A program made the position numbers and the translations under genes. Source: Richelia sinica FACHB-800 (GTDB lineage: Bacteria > Cyanobacteriota > Cyanobacteriia > Cyanobacteriales > Nostocaceae). From it: a stretch of 64,000 nt of DNA. The notes beneath the pieces are model-generated. The model did no database searches. It had not been told where the DNA came from and was given only the letters and a program-made list of their open reading frames with translations. The DNA is taken from NCBI RefSeq assembly GCF_014698825.1, contig NZ_JACJTT010000018.1:1-64000 (forward strand). The letters run 5' to 3'. Numbering within the stretch: the first letter of the stretch is position 1; every line of letters starts with the position of its first letter. Below are positions 1 to 9,040 of the stretch, one piece after another.

Positions 1-581
1 ACTGTTATTCAAATGTCTTTTTACACTCAATATGTCTGTTTTTATTCTCAATTAGATGTTTTCTCTCCGTAATTTCCCTCTGTGACAGTTAGGGGGCGGA
101 AGGTGGGATTGAAAGCCTTATTGTGTAGGCATTTCATTGAAAATATTCGGCATAATAGTTTATAAGCTTTGCCCCGTAAGGGTTTTGTGGTAATCAATCC
201 TCAATGACCATAAAATCTACGCAAGCACCAAAAATCATAAGACTATCTAATCTTAGTTGTGTAGTAATTCTATTAATCATATCTTTCGCTTCCGACATAA
301 AGAGGGTTAGAATATAGCAGATTGCAAGCAAGTGAACGGGGTAAAAACTGCTTCTTCCACTCCTGAATTTTGTTACATTTTCCAATCACTCATGTTCAGG
401 TAGTGAAGGTAAAGAAATATTAACGCTGGTGTTAAAAAACATAAACTTTTTTTAATGCCATGGGAAATAATATTTTATTATGGGAAACATAAGCAAGGAA
501 AATACTGGTATATTGGGTTCCTCAGTATTGATCTCTCATAAATAAATTCATTTGAAATATAGGTTTAAGGGTTGATGAGCA
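1..581. other. Intergenic region at the window edge, no convincing gene
   Basis: I see no supported gene between the window start and the small gene at 582. The first 120 bases hold repeat-like sequence, described separately. The rest is AT-rich. A 63-codon minus-strand frame at 194-385 has no recognisable motif and no clear ribosome-binding site, so I do not call it. The left neighbour is outside the window, so this may be the edge of a larger element. Confidence 0.5.
5..115 (+). repeat. Short direct repeats followed by a CRISPR-repeat-like segment
   Basis: Three imperfect units of about 21-23 bases lie at about 5-24, 25-46 and 47-68. Each carries a TCAA core followed by a TGTC-like core. 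A segment at 78-115 ends in ggtgggattgaaag, the style of ending seen in several cyanobacterial CRISPR repeats, including those of type V-K CRISPR-associated transposons. No second copy of that segment and no cas or tns gene is visible. It could be the eroded end of a Tn7-like element whose body lies to the left, or chance. The repeat pattern is seen directly; the interpretation is inference. Confidence 0.25.
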
Positions 582-878
582 ATGAATAAATATCTAATGA
601 AAACGATTCATTATCAAGGATGGAAAATAGAAATATATCAGTTTTTTGCTAAAAATAGATTTGAAGTGATTTGCTATACTCCTGGTGGGAATAAACTTGA
701 CTATTCACAAATTTCTCTGCGGTGCTGGTTTAAGGAGGAATTTGCCATTGATGAAGCAAAGGAATTTATTGATTTAATCATCAGTAAACATAACTTTCAT
801 AGTATCCCCTCGGCAAATTGGGATGGTTTCGATTTATATAAAAGCCAGCAATCAGATTTATCAAAGTTAGCAGGTTAA
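582..878 (+). CDS. Small hypothetical protein, 98 aa
   Basis: I do not recognise a named family. The protein is short, soluble-looking and rich in aromatic residues (a YQGWKIEIYQFF segment near residue 11, then RFEVICYTPGG). It has no signal peptide or membrane segment. A second possible start is Met6. Base composition matches the neighbouring genes. It stands alone between a repeat-bearing region and a convergent signalling operon. Its length, compact fold-like pattern and ordinary codon use favour a real gene, but no function can be assigned. Confidence 0.6.
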   Translation: MNKYLMKTIHYQGWKIEIYQFFAKNRFEVICYTPGGNKLDYSQISLRCWFKEEFAIDEAKEFIDLIISKHNFHSIPSANWDGFDLYKSQQSDLSKLAG

Positions 879-925
879 GACAACCGCAAAGAGATCGCAT
901 TTGCACCAACACTACGAATAGAATA

Positions 926-2758
926 TTACCATTTGTGGTTTAAAGCCAGTAACTCTAAAGCAGAGTTAGCATCCAAGGGTTGCGAAAAGTAATAACCTTG
1001 ACCAAAATCACACCCTAATTCTCTCAAAACCGTTAGTTGTTCTGATGTTTCTATCCCTTCAGCGATCGCTTTCATCTCCATTTTATGCGCCAGGCTAATT
1101 ATACTGGAAATTAAACCGATATTTCTAGGGCTTTGTTCCAAACAATTAACAAAGGACTTATCTATTTTTAAGGTATTGACTGGGAATCTGTGCAAATAAC
1201 TTAAAGAAGAATACCCTGTGCCAAAATCATCAATGGATAATTGAATATTAGACTCTCGTAATATTTGCAAAATTGTAGTCGCAGCTTCACTGTTATCCAT
1301 AATAGCACTTTCAGTAATTTCTAATTTTAAGTTTCGCGGATTTAAGTTAACATCTCGCCATGCTTGATCAATTATTTCTAACAAATTGGGATGGGAAAAT
1401 AACCGCACCGAAATATTTACACCAATTGATATTTGCGGATCAATTACTGCCTGTTGTTGCCAACTCCGCAGTTGTTGACATGCTGTTTGTAACACCCATG
1501 TATCTATAATGGCAATTAATCCTGTCTCTTCAGCCACAGGAATAAAATCGGCTGGGGCTACCATTCCTAATGAGGGATGTTGCCAGCGGACTAAAGCTTC
1601 AAATCCACTAATTTTCCCTGTTTCAAAACAAACTATTGGTTGATAATAAACGAGAAATTCTTGTCTTTCAATTGCCCTTTTTAAATCATTTTCTAATTGC
1701 AGCAGTTTGAGAGCCTGCTGATACATATCTGGAGTAAATATACAATAGATATCTCTGCCTTTAGATTTAGCCCGATACATAGCTGTATCTGCATCTCGGA
1801 GCATTTCTTGGGGATTTTGATAAAGATTATTACTAAAAACAATGCCAATGCTAGCACTAATAAATACTTCTGCTCGTGATAATTGAAAAGGTACAGAAAG
1901 CTCTTTGAGAATCCTGTCAGCAATTAATTGTGGATAGCTAGAATCTACAATTTTATCTAATAAGATAGCAAATTCATCACCACCTAATCTAGCGATGGTG
2001 TCAGAATCTTTAATTAAAAGTTGTAGTCTTTTCCCTATAGCAATTAATAATTCATCCCCGACCAAATGACCTAAAGAATCGTTAATAACTTTAAAGCGAT
2101 CACAATCTAAATATAAAACAGCAAACCGATAATCAGGGTTAAGGGGAATCAGTTGAATACTCTCGTTTAATTTCTCCATGAAAAAGGTGCGATTAAACAA
2201 ATTTGTTAGGGGGTCATGTAAGGCTTTATATAAAAGTTTATTTTCTAATAACTCTCTTTCTTGTAATTCTCGTTTGAGTTCTTGATTGGCCAACTCTAAC
2301 TGTAATGTCCGTTCTTGTACTCTTTTTTCTAATTCTATATTTAAATTTTTAATTTTTATTTCCGCTTCTTTTAGAGCTAATTGATTTTTAACTCGAATCA
2401 ATACCTCTTCTGGCTGAAATGGCTTAGTAATATAATCCACTCCACCTACTTCAAAGGCTTTAACTTTATCAGGAATATCATCTATGGCACTGAGAAAAAT
2501 AACAGGAATATCTTGGGTATTTTGATGATTTTTTAATTGCTGACAGACAGAATATCCATCTAAATCTGGCATCATTATATCTAGCAAAATTAAGTCTGGT
2601 ACGAGACTATGGCAAGCAGTGATAGCTACATGACCATCTAAAGCTTTCCTGACCTTATAGCCCTGTTCCGTTAAAATTTTTGCTAATAATCTTAAGTTGT
2701 CAGGAGTATCATCAACAATCAAAATATCCTTTTGATTAGAATTTAAATTATTAATCAT
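926..2758 (-). CDS. Response regulator with GGDEF and EAL domains (c-di-GMP turnover)
   Basis: The 610-residue protein has a receiver domain (about 10-128; phospho-acceptor Asp60 in LILLDIMMPD), a coiled linker (about 130-172), a GGDEF domain (about 175-340, intact GGDEF at 259-263) and an EAL domain (about 355-605, with E387-A-L, the DDFGTG motif at 510-515 and AEGIET near 566-571). Both catalytic signatures look intact, so it could make and degrade cyclic di-GMP; which activity dominates cannot be read from sequence. No transmembrane segment is visible, so it should be cytoplasmic. Its ATG lies inside the end of the upstream hybrid kinase gene (8-base overlap), so the two are almost certainly co-transcribed and translationally coupled. 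The kinase is the obvious phosphodonor. Confidence 0.95.
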   Translation of the reverse strand: MINNLNSNQKDILIVDDTPDNLRLLAKILTEQGYKVRKALDGHVAITACHSLVPDLILLDIMMPDLDGYSVCQQLKNHQNTQDIPVIFLSAIDDIPDKVKAFEVGGVDYITKPFQPEEVLIRVKNQLALKEAEIKIKNLNIELEKRVQERTLQLELANQELKRELQERELLENKLLYKALHDPLTNLFNRTFFMEKLNESIQLIPLNPDYRFAVLYLDCDRFKVINDSLGHLVGDELLIAIGKRLQLLIKDSDTIARLGGDEFAILLDKIVDSSYPQLIADRILKELSVPFQLSRAEVFISASIGIVFSNNLYQNPQEMLRDADTAMYRAKSKGRDIYCIFTPDMYQQALKLLQLENDLKRAIERQEFLVYYQPIVCFETGKISGFEALVRWQHPSLGMVAPADFIPVAEETGLIAIIDTWVLQTACQQLRSWQQQAVIDPQISIGVNISVRLFSHPNLLEIIDQAWRDVNLNPRNLKLEITESAIMDNSEAATTILQILRESNIQLSIDDFGTGYSSLSYLHRFPVNTLKIDKSFVNCLEQSPRNIGLISSIISLAHKMEMKAIAEGIETSEQLTVLRELGCDFGQGYYFSQPLDANSALELLALNHKW

Positions 2759-5700
2759 GATTTTGTGTTAAGTGCATGATTTTTTTAAATTGAAAATTTA
2801 TAGTTAAATCTTCAATCGCTTGGGCTAATTGTGGATACTCATCTTTAATTTGAGCAATTAGTTCTAAAATAATATCGTCATTGCATTCAGTGGCAGATTG
2901 GTTAACTTTTTGCCGCCAATCTGAAGAAGTTTGCAATAATAGTTTCTGAATTTCTTCTTCATTAATATTTTTATTGTCTTGCTTCTGACTGGGGTTTAAT
3001 TCATTACTAATTTGAGATTGATAAATATATTCTACATCTAAATGTTGGCTAATCTTTTTTAACAAAATATCTCTGGTGATAGGTTTAGCTAAAAAGTCGT
3101 CACAACCGGAAGCTAAGATGGCTTGGCGATTTTCTTCAAAAGCACTAGCTGTTAAAGCAATTACTTTTGTTTCTTTTCCTAGTATAGATTTAATTTTTTT
3201 TGTTGCTGCTAGACCATCCATGACAGGCATTCTCATATCCATGAGAATTAAATCTGGTTGCCAACTTTGGGATAGATTTACTGCTTCTTGTCCATTGGTT
3301 GCAGAGTAGACTGAAAATCCCATGTCTGTCAATATACGAATGAGTAACAGACGACTATCGGCCATATCATCAGCGACTAAAATTTTGGGTTGTGGCTGTT
3401 GTTGTTGTAAGGCAACAATTTGCAGTTGTGATTTTGGTGTTTTGAATTCGCTATTTGTAACTTCTGTAATAGTGACATCAAAAGTAAATAAACTCCCTAC
3501 TCCTAAATTGCTACTGACCTGGATATCACCTCCCATCAATTGAGCATATTTCCGACTAATAGCTAAACCCAAACCCGTTCCTTGGGAAACTTGACTACCA
3601 TTAGCTGTTTGTTTAAAAGGTTCAAAAATTAAACTAATATCTTCTGGAGCGATACCATGCCCAGTATCTTCAATTTCAAAAATCAGTTTATATTGATTAA
3701 TTGCTGGTTCATTACTTTGGGTTTTTACCCTTAATGTCACTGTCCCAGTTTCTGTAAATTTGATGGCATTTCCCAATAAATTCAATAAGATTTGTCGCAG
3801 TTTACCTTCATCTGTACAGATATGATTAGGTAAGCCATTGTTATATTCAAATTTTAATTTCAAACCTTTCGATTCTGCTTTTAATTGCAGCATTTGCTGT
3901 AAGCCAGACAGAAAGTATAATAAATCAAATTCACTATTATTGATGGTAGTTCTACCAGCTTCGATTTTGGACATTTCCAAGATTTCATTAATCAGTGCTA
4001 ACAAATGTTCTCCAGCACGATTAATAATATTAATATATTCCCTATTTTCCGATGACAGGGATTTGTCAGCACTCAAAATTTGTGTAAATCCAATAATAGC
4101 ATTGAGTGGTGTTCTCAGTTCATGACTCATGTTGGCTAAAAACTCTGATTTAGCACGATTGGCAGTATCCGCAGCTAATAAAGCTTTTTGCAGTTCTACA
4201 GATTGTTTTTGAGTGCGGTCTAGTAATTCCACTTGCTGTAAAGCAATGCCTAATTGATTACCAATTTGCACGGCAATATTTACTTCTGTAGTTTTCCATT
4301 GCCGTGGGGCCGAATTTTGATAAACTGCCAGTAATCCCCAGAGAAGGTTATTAGAAAAAATGGGAACAATAATATAAGCTCTAGCTTCAAATTGTTCTAG
4401 TAATTGAATATAGCAGTCATCAAATCCAGCTTGATAAATATCATCAACAACTCGGTAACTAACTCCTTGACTATAAACTCCACCTCTTGTTTCTTTGAGA
4501 TAGGTATCTTCGACTAAATTAGTAGTCCAATTTGACTGGTCATCTTCAGCTGCACTATCAAAGTTTTTGACTGTACAGCGGTCATTCGCAAGGACATTTT
4601 CTTGAAATTTAGGATTATTATTTTGTTCTTCCCATAGAGAAATCCATTGTCTCCCTACGGATTCTGCCACAAATTCTCCACTCCAATCGGCATTAAAGCG
4701 ATAAACAACGACGCGATCGCAATTAATGGCTTGTCGCAGTTCTGAAGTTGTAGCCGTGAAAATAGCTTCTATATTTAGTGTTTGTCGCATTCTGCGAATA
4801 GCTTTGGCAAGTGCTTTTTCTCGTTCTGCACTTTCTTGCAAGGCTACTGCTGTGTGTTTGCGGGCTGTGATATCTTCAGAAATACACATCAAGTGGGTAA
4901 TTTTGCCCTGATTGGTAATCGGTATTTGCAAAGTTCTGAGCCAAATTTCGGATCTTCCCGGACGATTCATTTGTATTTCGGGAATTTCTACTGTTTGATT
5001 TTCTGATAGTACCTTGAGGGCTTGTCCATGAAATATTTCCGCTTGGGATTTTGGCAATAAATCACACATATTTAAGCCAACTATTTGCTGTTGTTGACAG
5101 CCAAATATGTCTTGAAAAGCGGGATTGCAGAGAACAAAGTTACAATCATCTGCTACTTCCTGCACATAAAGAGCCAAAGGAATATTATCAATAATACTAT
5201 TGAGAAATTGGCGAGATTCTCTTAATTCTTCCTCTAATTTTTTCCGTTCAGTAATATCAATATGGGAACCACTGAGACGATAGGGTATGCCTAACTCAGT
5301 GCGTAAAGCAGCACCCCTTGCAGATATCCAGCGATAGGAACCATCTTGATGTCGAGCGCGAAATTCTACTTCATAGATAGGAATTTGGTTGTTGAGATAG
5401 TCATGTAAAGCAGACATGACCTGTTCTCTATCGTCTGGGTGAATGGATTGTATCCATGTTTTCCAAGAGTTGGGTAGTTCTTCATTGGTATAGCCTAAAA
5501 TACTTTTCCAACTGGATGATAAATAGACTTGATTGGTAACTAGATCCCAATCCCAAATACCAACGGCTGTGCCTTCGATGGCTAAGGCAAATCTAGTTTC
5601 ACTTTCTTGTAAGGCTTCCTTTGCTTTTTTTTCTGTAGTGACGTTAATAAAGGTACAAACTAATCTTTCTAATGTATTATCTTCAGCTAACTGGGGTTCA

Positions 5701-6785
5701 ATATTAAACAATAACCAAACTACATCTGTTGGAGAATTATTGTAGATGCCAACAATGCAATTATGGAGAGATTCATGATTAGTTAATGCCAGTTGGATAG
5801 GGTCTGCCTGGGGTGGAAATGGTTGACCATTTTCGTTGATAAAATGCCAATTCATTTCCTGAATATTTTGATTTTCCGCCCCTGTTTCTGGCAGTGATAA
5901 CAGTTGACTAGCAACGGGGTTATGGAAGATAATTTTACCATTTGGTTCTAGGAGTAATACTCCTACAGGCATATCCCTAATCAGGGAACGAAAACGTTTT
6001 TCACTGGCTTCTAATGCTTCTTGTCGCAGCAATTTTTCTGCATAACGTCGGTCTAAGAATACCGTTGCTAAAGTGCCAATTAAGATGAAGAGACTAGCGA
6101 TAGCAATTTCTAGACCTAGCCAAGAATTGAGCGATCGCTCAGGGATGTGATTCACCTGGGGTAAATCTGGTAACGTTTGAAACAGGCTAGCCCACATACC
6201 AGTATAGTGCATCGCGGTAATACCTATTCCCATGACGATCGCACTGTAGAGTTTTTGCAAATTAAATCCTGGCTGATGAGAACGGTGAAATCGAAAAGCT
6301 AGCCACAAAGCTAAAATAGCCGAAGCGATCGCTACTACTATGGATAAACCCACCAACCACAAGTTGTAGCTAATTGTTCCCCCTGTGATTTTCAACCCCA
6401 ACATTCCCAGATAGTGCATAGAAGTGATGGCTAATCCCAGCATCACACCACCCCCAGTTAAGACTAGCCAATTCAATTCTGGTAATGTGAATAGCATTAA
6501 TGCTAGTCCAGAAGCGATAATGGCATCTAACCAAGAGATAACGGTGATAGTGAAGTCATAATCCATAGCTAAAGGTAGCTTCAAAGCTGACATAGCAATA
6601 AAGTGCATAGCCCAAATTCCCGTACCCATAGCTACCGCACCACCTATAATCCAGGGTGATCGCTTTGTGGTATTAGATGTAACTTTGCCAGCTAAATCTA
6701 AGGCCGTGTAGGAGGCAAGAACTATAATGAGAAATGAACAAGCCACTAAAATAGGTTCGTAACTCACAAAGACAATTTCAGGCAT
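2751..6785 (-). CDS. MHYT-domain hybrid sensor histidine kinase
   Basis: This 1344-residue membrane sensor begins with a seven-helix MHYT module (about 1-245) that carries MHFIAM, MHYLGM and MHYTGM motifs, proposed in this family to bind metal and sense a gas or redox signal. Three PAS-type regions follow (about 265-650, with PAC-like ends such as DITERKK and DITARKH). Next come a phytochrome-type GAF domain (about 665-840), a HisKA domain with His888 in MSHELRTPLN, and an HATPase domain with N, G1 (DTGHGIAPE) and G2 (GTGLGLAIS) boxes. A C-terminal receiver domain has Asp1183 in LILMDMRMP. The GAF domain has no clearly placed chromophore cysteine that I could identify. The gene overlaps the REC-GGDEF-EAL gene downstream, so the likely output is cyclic di-GMP. 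The tail after the receiver (about 1265-1344) may be a degenerate Hpt-like region. Confidence 0.95.
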   Translation of the reverse strand: MPEIVFVSYEPILVACSFLIIVLASYTALDLAGKVTSNTTKRSPWIIGGAVAMGTGIWAMHFIAMSALKLPLAMDYDFTITVISWLDAIIASGLALMLFTLPELNWLVLTGGGVMLGLAITSMHYLGMLGLKITGGTISYNLWLVGLSIVVAIASAILALWLAFRFHRSHQPGFNLQKLYSAIVMGIGITAMHYTGMWASLFQTLPDLPQVNHIPERSLNSWLGLEIAIASLFILIGTLATVFLDRRYAEKLLRQEALEASEKRFRSLIRDMPVGVLLLEPNGKIIFHNPVASQLLSLPETGAENQNIQEMNWHFINENGQPFPPQADPIQLALTNHESLHNCIVGIYNNSPTDVVWLLFNIEPQLAEDNTLERLVCTFINVTTEKKAKEALQESETRFALAIEGTAVGIWDWDLVTNQVYLSSSWKSILGYTNEELPNSWKTWIQSIHPDDREQVMSALHDYLNNQIPIYEVEFRARHQDGSYRWISARGAALRTELGIPYRLSGSHIDITERKKLEEELRESRQFLNSIIDNIPLALYVQEVADDCNFVLCNPAFQDIFGCQQQQIVGLNMCDLLPKSQAEIFHGQALKVLSENQTVEIPEIQMNRPGRSEIWLRTLQIPITNQGKITHLMCISEDITARKHTAVALQESAEREKALAKAIRRMRQTLNIEAIFTATTSELRQAINCDRVVVYRFNADWSGEFVAESVGRQWISLWEEQNNNPKFQENVLANDRCTVKNFDSAAEDDQSNWTTNLVEDTYLKETRGGVYSQGVSYRVVDDIYQAGFDDCYIQLLEQFEARAYIIVPIFSNNLLWGLLAVYQNSAPRQWKTTEVNIAVQIGNQLGIALQQVELLDRTQKQSVELQKALLAADTANRAKSEFLANMSHELRTPLNAIIGFTQILSADKSLSSENREYINIINRAGEHLLALINEILEMSKIEAGRTTINNSEFDLLYFLSGLQQMLQLKAESKGLKLKFEYNNGLPNHICTDEGKLRQILLNLLGNAIKFTETGTVTLRVKTQSNEPAINQYKLIFEIEDTGHGIAPEDISLIFEPFKQTANGSQVSQGTGLGLAISRKYAQLMGGDIQVSSNLGVGSLFTFDVTITEVTNSEFKTPKSQLQIVALQQQQPQPKILVADDMADSRLLLIRILTDMGFSVYSATNGQEAVNLSQSWQPDLILMDMRMPVMDGLAATKKIKSILGKETKVIALTASAFEENRQAILASGCDDFLAKPITRDILLKKISQHLDVEYIYQSQISNELNPSQKQDNKNINEEEIQKLLLQTSSDWRQKVNQSATECNDDIILELIAQIKDEYPQLAQAIEDLTINFQFKKIMHLTQNHD

Positions 6786-7478
6786 AGGAAACTTGAGATA
6801 TAGCTAACTTAGTTTTCTGTTGTGTCTTAACTAAAACTTCATCAAGGACGGATAAAGAAACATTAGTAAACGAGTAGATATAACAGGTAATACCGTGAAA
6901 AGTCTTTTGTGTTCTGGGTTTTATCATCAATGGATGTCCTAACACGGGCGATCGCTATAAATCTAAAAACCGTAATTATGCCTAAGCAAATAAACAACAA
7001 ATCAGGTCAAGATGATGATAAGGCTTCATCTTTAGTTAAAGATAATTCCATGATTTAATCATTAGTTAACACTCAATTATAAGGTAGTTAAGCATTTATT
7101 CGCATTATCGAGCAACCATAGTTGAATATTCACCATCGCTGAATTAGGCAAATTGCATATTATGTATCATTTTTCAAGGATTTAGCATCATCCTATGTAT
7201 TTTTAATGAAAATTGCATATATATTTGCTATATTTGTCTAAATTATATCTGGAAAAAAATAAAATTCCTATCTTTCAGGTAGCAGTATCTCGTAGAGATC
7301 CAAACAACACTACCCTGGTAATCTGTTCTCTATTGCCTATACCTACACTATGTCAACTATCAACATCTGTATTTAACCGGATATAATCTCACCTGCATTT
7401 CTAGAAAAATGATAGTGTAGAAATTTGCCCAGAGAAAATTAGGATTATTAGACCAGTTAACGACGGAGTTTTCACTAA
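6786..7478. other. Divergent intergenic region upstream of the kinase and trpG-like genes
   Basis: About 690 AT-rich bases separate the minus-strand hybrid kinase from the plus-strand amidotransferase gene, so both promoters should lie here. A HIP1 site occurs near 6948. A 26-codon frame starts near 6978 but has no support as a gene. I see no riboswitch, tRNA or strong inverted repeat. Confidence 0.5.
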
Positions 7479-8078
7479 ATGATTATAGTTATCGATAACT
7501 ATGACAGCTTTACATATAACTTAGTACAGTATCTAGGTGAACTGGCAGTAGATTTTCCTGTAGCTGCTGATTTAAAAGTTTTTCGCAACGATAAAATTAC
7601 CATTGATGAAATTAGAGAATTAAATCCTGATGCTGTCGTCATTTCTCCTGGGCCTGGCCGTCCCGAAGATGCCGGTATTTCCCTCAATCTCATTGCCCAG
7701 CTAGGAAGCACTTTACCAATTTTAGGAGTTTGTTTAGGGCATCAAAGTATTGGTCAAGTGTTTGGCGGTAATATTGTTTCTGCCCCAGAATTGATGCACG
7801 GTAAAACCTCCCCAGTAGCTCATACTGGGATTGGAGTTTTTCAAGACCTAGAAAATCCTTTCACTGCAACCAGATATCATAGTTTGGTGATTGACCGCGC
7901 AACTTGCCCAGATGTCTTAGAAATTACTGCTTGGGTGGAAGACGGCACAATTATGGGAGTAAGACACCGGAACTATCCTCACATTCAAGGAGTCCAGTTT
8001 CATCCAGAGAGTGTTTTGACATCTTCGGGTAAGCAATTGCTGCGGAATTTCCTGGCACAATTACAGGTGAGAGAGTAG
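7479..8078 (+). CDS. trpG: Glutamine amidotransferase, anthranilate/aminodeoxychorismate synthase component II
   Basis: This class I glutamine amidotransferase releases ammonia from glutamine for the chorismate-using partner subunit, feeding tryptophan or p-aminobenzoate (folate) synthesis. The 199-residue length is normal for TrpG/PabA. The start IDNYDSFTYNLVQYLG, the oxyanion segment PGPGRPEDAG, the nucleophile Cys85 in GVCLGHQ, and His175 and Glu177 in FHPES form a complete set of family signatures. TrpG and PabA cannot be separated by sequence alone, and in many cyanobacteria one protein may serve both. No trpE or pabB lies in the window. The stop is 3 bases before the next start, so the two genes are probably co-transcribed. 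Confidence 0.93.
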   Translation: MIIVIDNYDSFTYNLVQYLGELAVDFPVAADLKVFRNDKITIDEIRELNPDAVVISPGPGRPEDAGISLNLIAQLGSTLPILGVCLGHQSIGQVFGGNIVSAPELMHGKTSPVAHTGIGVFQDLENPFTATRYHSLVIDRATCPDVLEITAWVEDGTIMGVRHRNYPHIQGVQFHPESVLTSSGKQLLRNFLAQLQVRE

Positions 8079-8081
8079 TTC

Positions 8082-8849
8082 ATGAAACGACGACAATTAA
8101 TCGGTTATGTAGGAACAGGTTTAGTAACGGCTGTGGCCACAAATATTGTTTCCTACTTACCAGCTAATGCCCAATCTAGCGGTGTATCTGTTCAGTGGTT
8201 GGGTCATACCTGCTTTCTATTTACAAGTGGGGGGACAAAAATTCTCGTCAACCCATTTCGGACTGTGGGTTGCACAGCTAAATATCGTCCTCCCAAGGTG
8301 AACGCAGATTTGGTACTCATTAGCAGTCAACTTTTGGATGAAGGTGCAGTTGATGGACTACCGGGAAACCCCAAACTAGTTTATGAACCGGGGGTGTATG
8401 AGTTTAAAGGAATTAAATTACAGGGAATTAGTATAGACCACGATCGCAAGGGTGGTAAACAATTTGGTAAAAACATTGCTTGGAAGTGGCAACAAGGGGG
8501 AGTGAATTTTTTACATTTAGGAGGGGCAGCTGCACCAATTTCCATTGAACAAAAAATTCTCATGGGTCGTCCTGATGTGCTGCTGATTCCTGTGGGTGGT
8601 AGTGGTAAGGCTTATAATGCAGAAGAAGCAAAACAAGCGATCGCAGTTTTAAATCCCAAGTTAATTATTCCCACCCATTACCGTACCCAAGCCGCTGACC
8701 CTGCGGCCTGTGACATTGCCCCCCTTGATGAATTTCTCAATATCATGTCAGGTACAGGAATTCAACGCAGTAACGTCGATAATGTGGTGCTTAGTCCCAA
8801 GAATTTGCCAGAAAAAGCTACTATTCAGGTTTTGAGTTATAAGTTTTGA
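8082..8849 (+). CDS. Exported MBL-fold metallo-hydrolase (UlaG-like)
   Basis: A 255-residue protein of the metallo-beta-lactamase superfamily, UlaG-like branch. It starts with MKRRQLIGYVGTG, a twin-arginine-like signal followed by a hydrophobic stretch and a PANAQS cleavage-like site near residue 30, so export to the periplasm or thylakoid lumen is likely. Family features in order are the WLGHTCFLF strand with a GHxxF motif, SIDHD, HLGGA and a late IPTHY. It lacks the canonical HxHxDH motif of classic members, which is common in the UlaG-like branch. The substrate is unknown. It follows the amidotransferase gene by 3 bases with no visible functional link. Confidence 0.85.
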   Translation: MKRRQLIGYVGTGLVTAVATNIVSYLPANAQSSGVSVQWLGHTCFLFTSGGTKILVNPFRTVGCTAKYRPPKVNADLVLISSQLLDEGAVDGLPGNPKLVYEPGVYEFKGIKLQGISIDHDRKGGKQFGKNIAWKWQQGGVNFLHLGGAAAPISIEQKILMGRPDVLLIPVGGSGKAYNAEEAKQAIAVLNPKLIIPTHYRTQAADPAACDIAPLDEFLNIMSGTGIQRSNVDNVVLSPKNLPEKATIQVLSYKF

Positions 8850-9040
8850 GTTGGTTGGTGATGACTGACAACTATGTTCAGGTTGATAAACCACATTTTA
8901 ATGGCAGTTTCGCGCTAAGACGCAAAGGAGCAAAGATGCAAAGTTATATCAAGTTCTGATATATGTTGAAAGCGATCGCCCTCCGAGAAGTGAAAGGAGC
9001 GATCGCTATTTAGTTAGAAGTTATATTTAGAGAAATTAAA

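Noticed and set aside
78-115. CRISPR array
   Set aside because: Only one repeat-like segment is present, with no second copy or spacer spacing, so it is not an array in this window.
194-385. 63-codon minus-strand open frame near the window edge
   Set aside because: No recognisable motif, no clear ribosome-binding site, and it lies in repeat-rich DNA. Could be the end of a decayed gene but not supportable.
6978-7058. 26-codon frame between the kinase and trpG-like genes
   Set aside because: Too short, with no conserved-looking sequence or ribosome-binding site.
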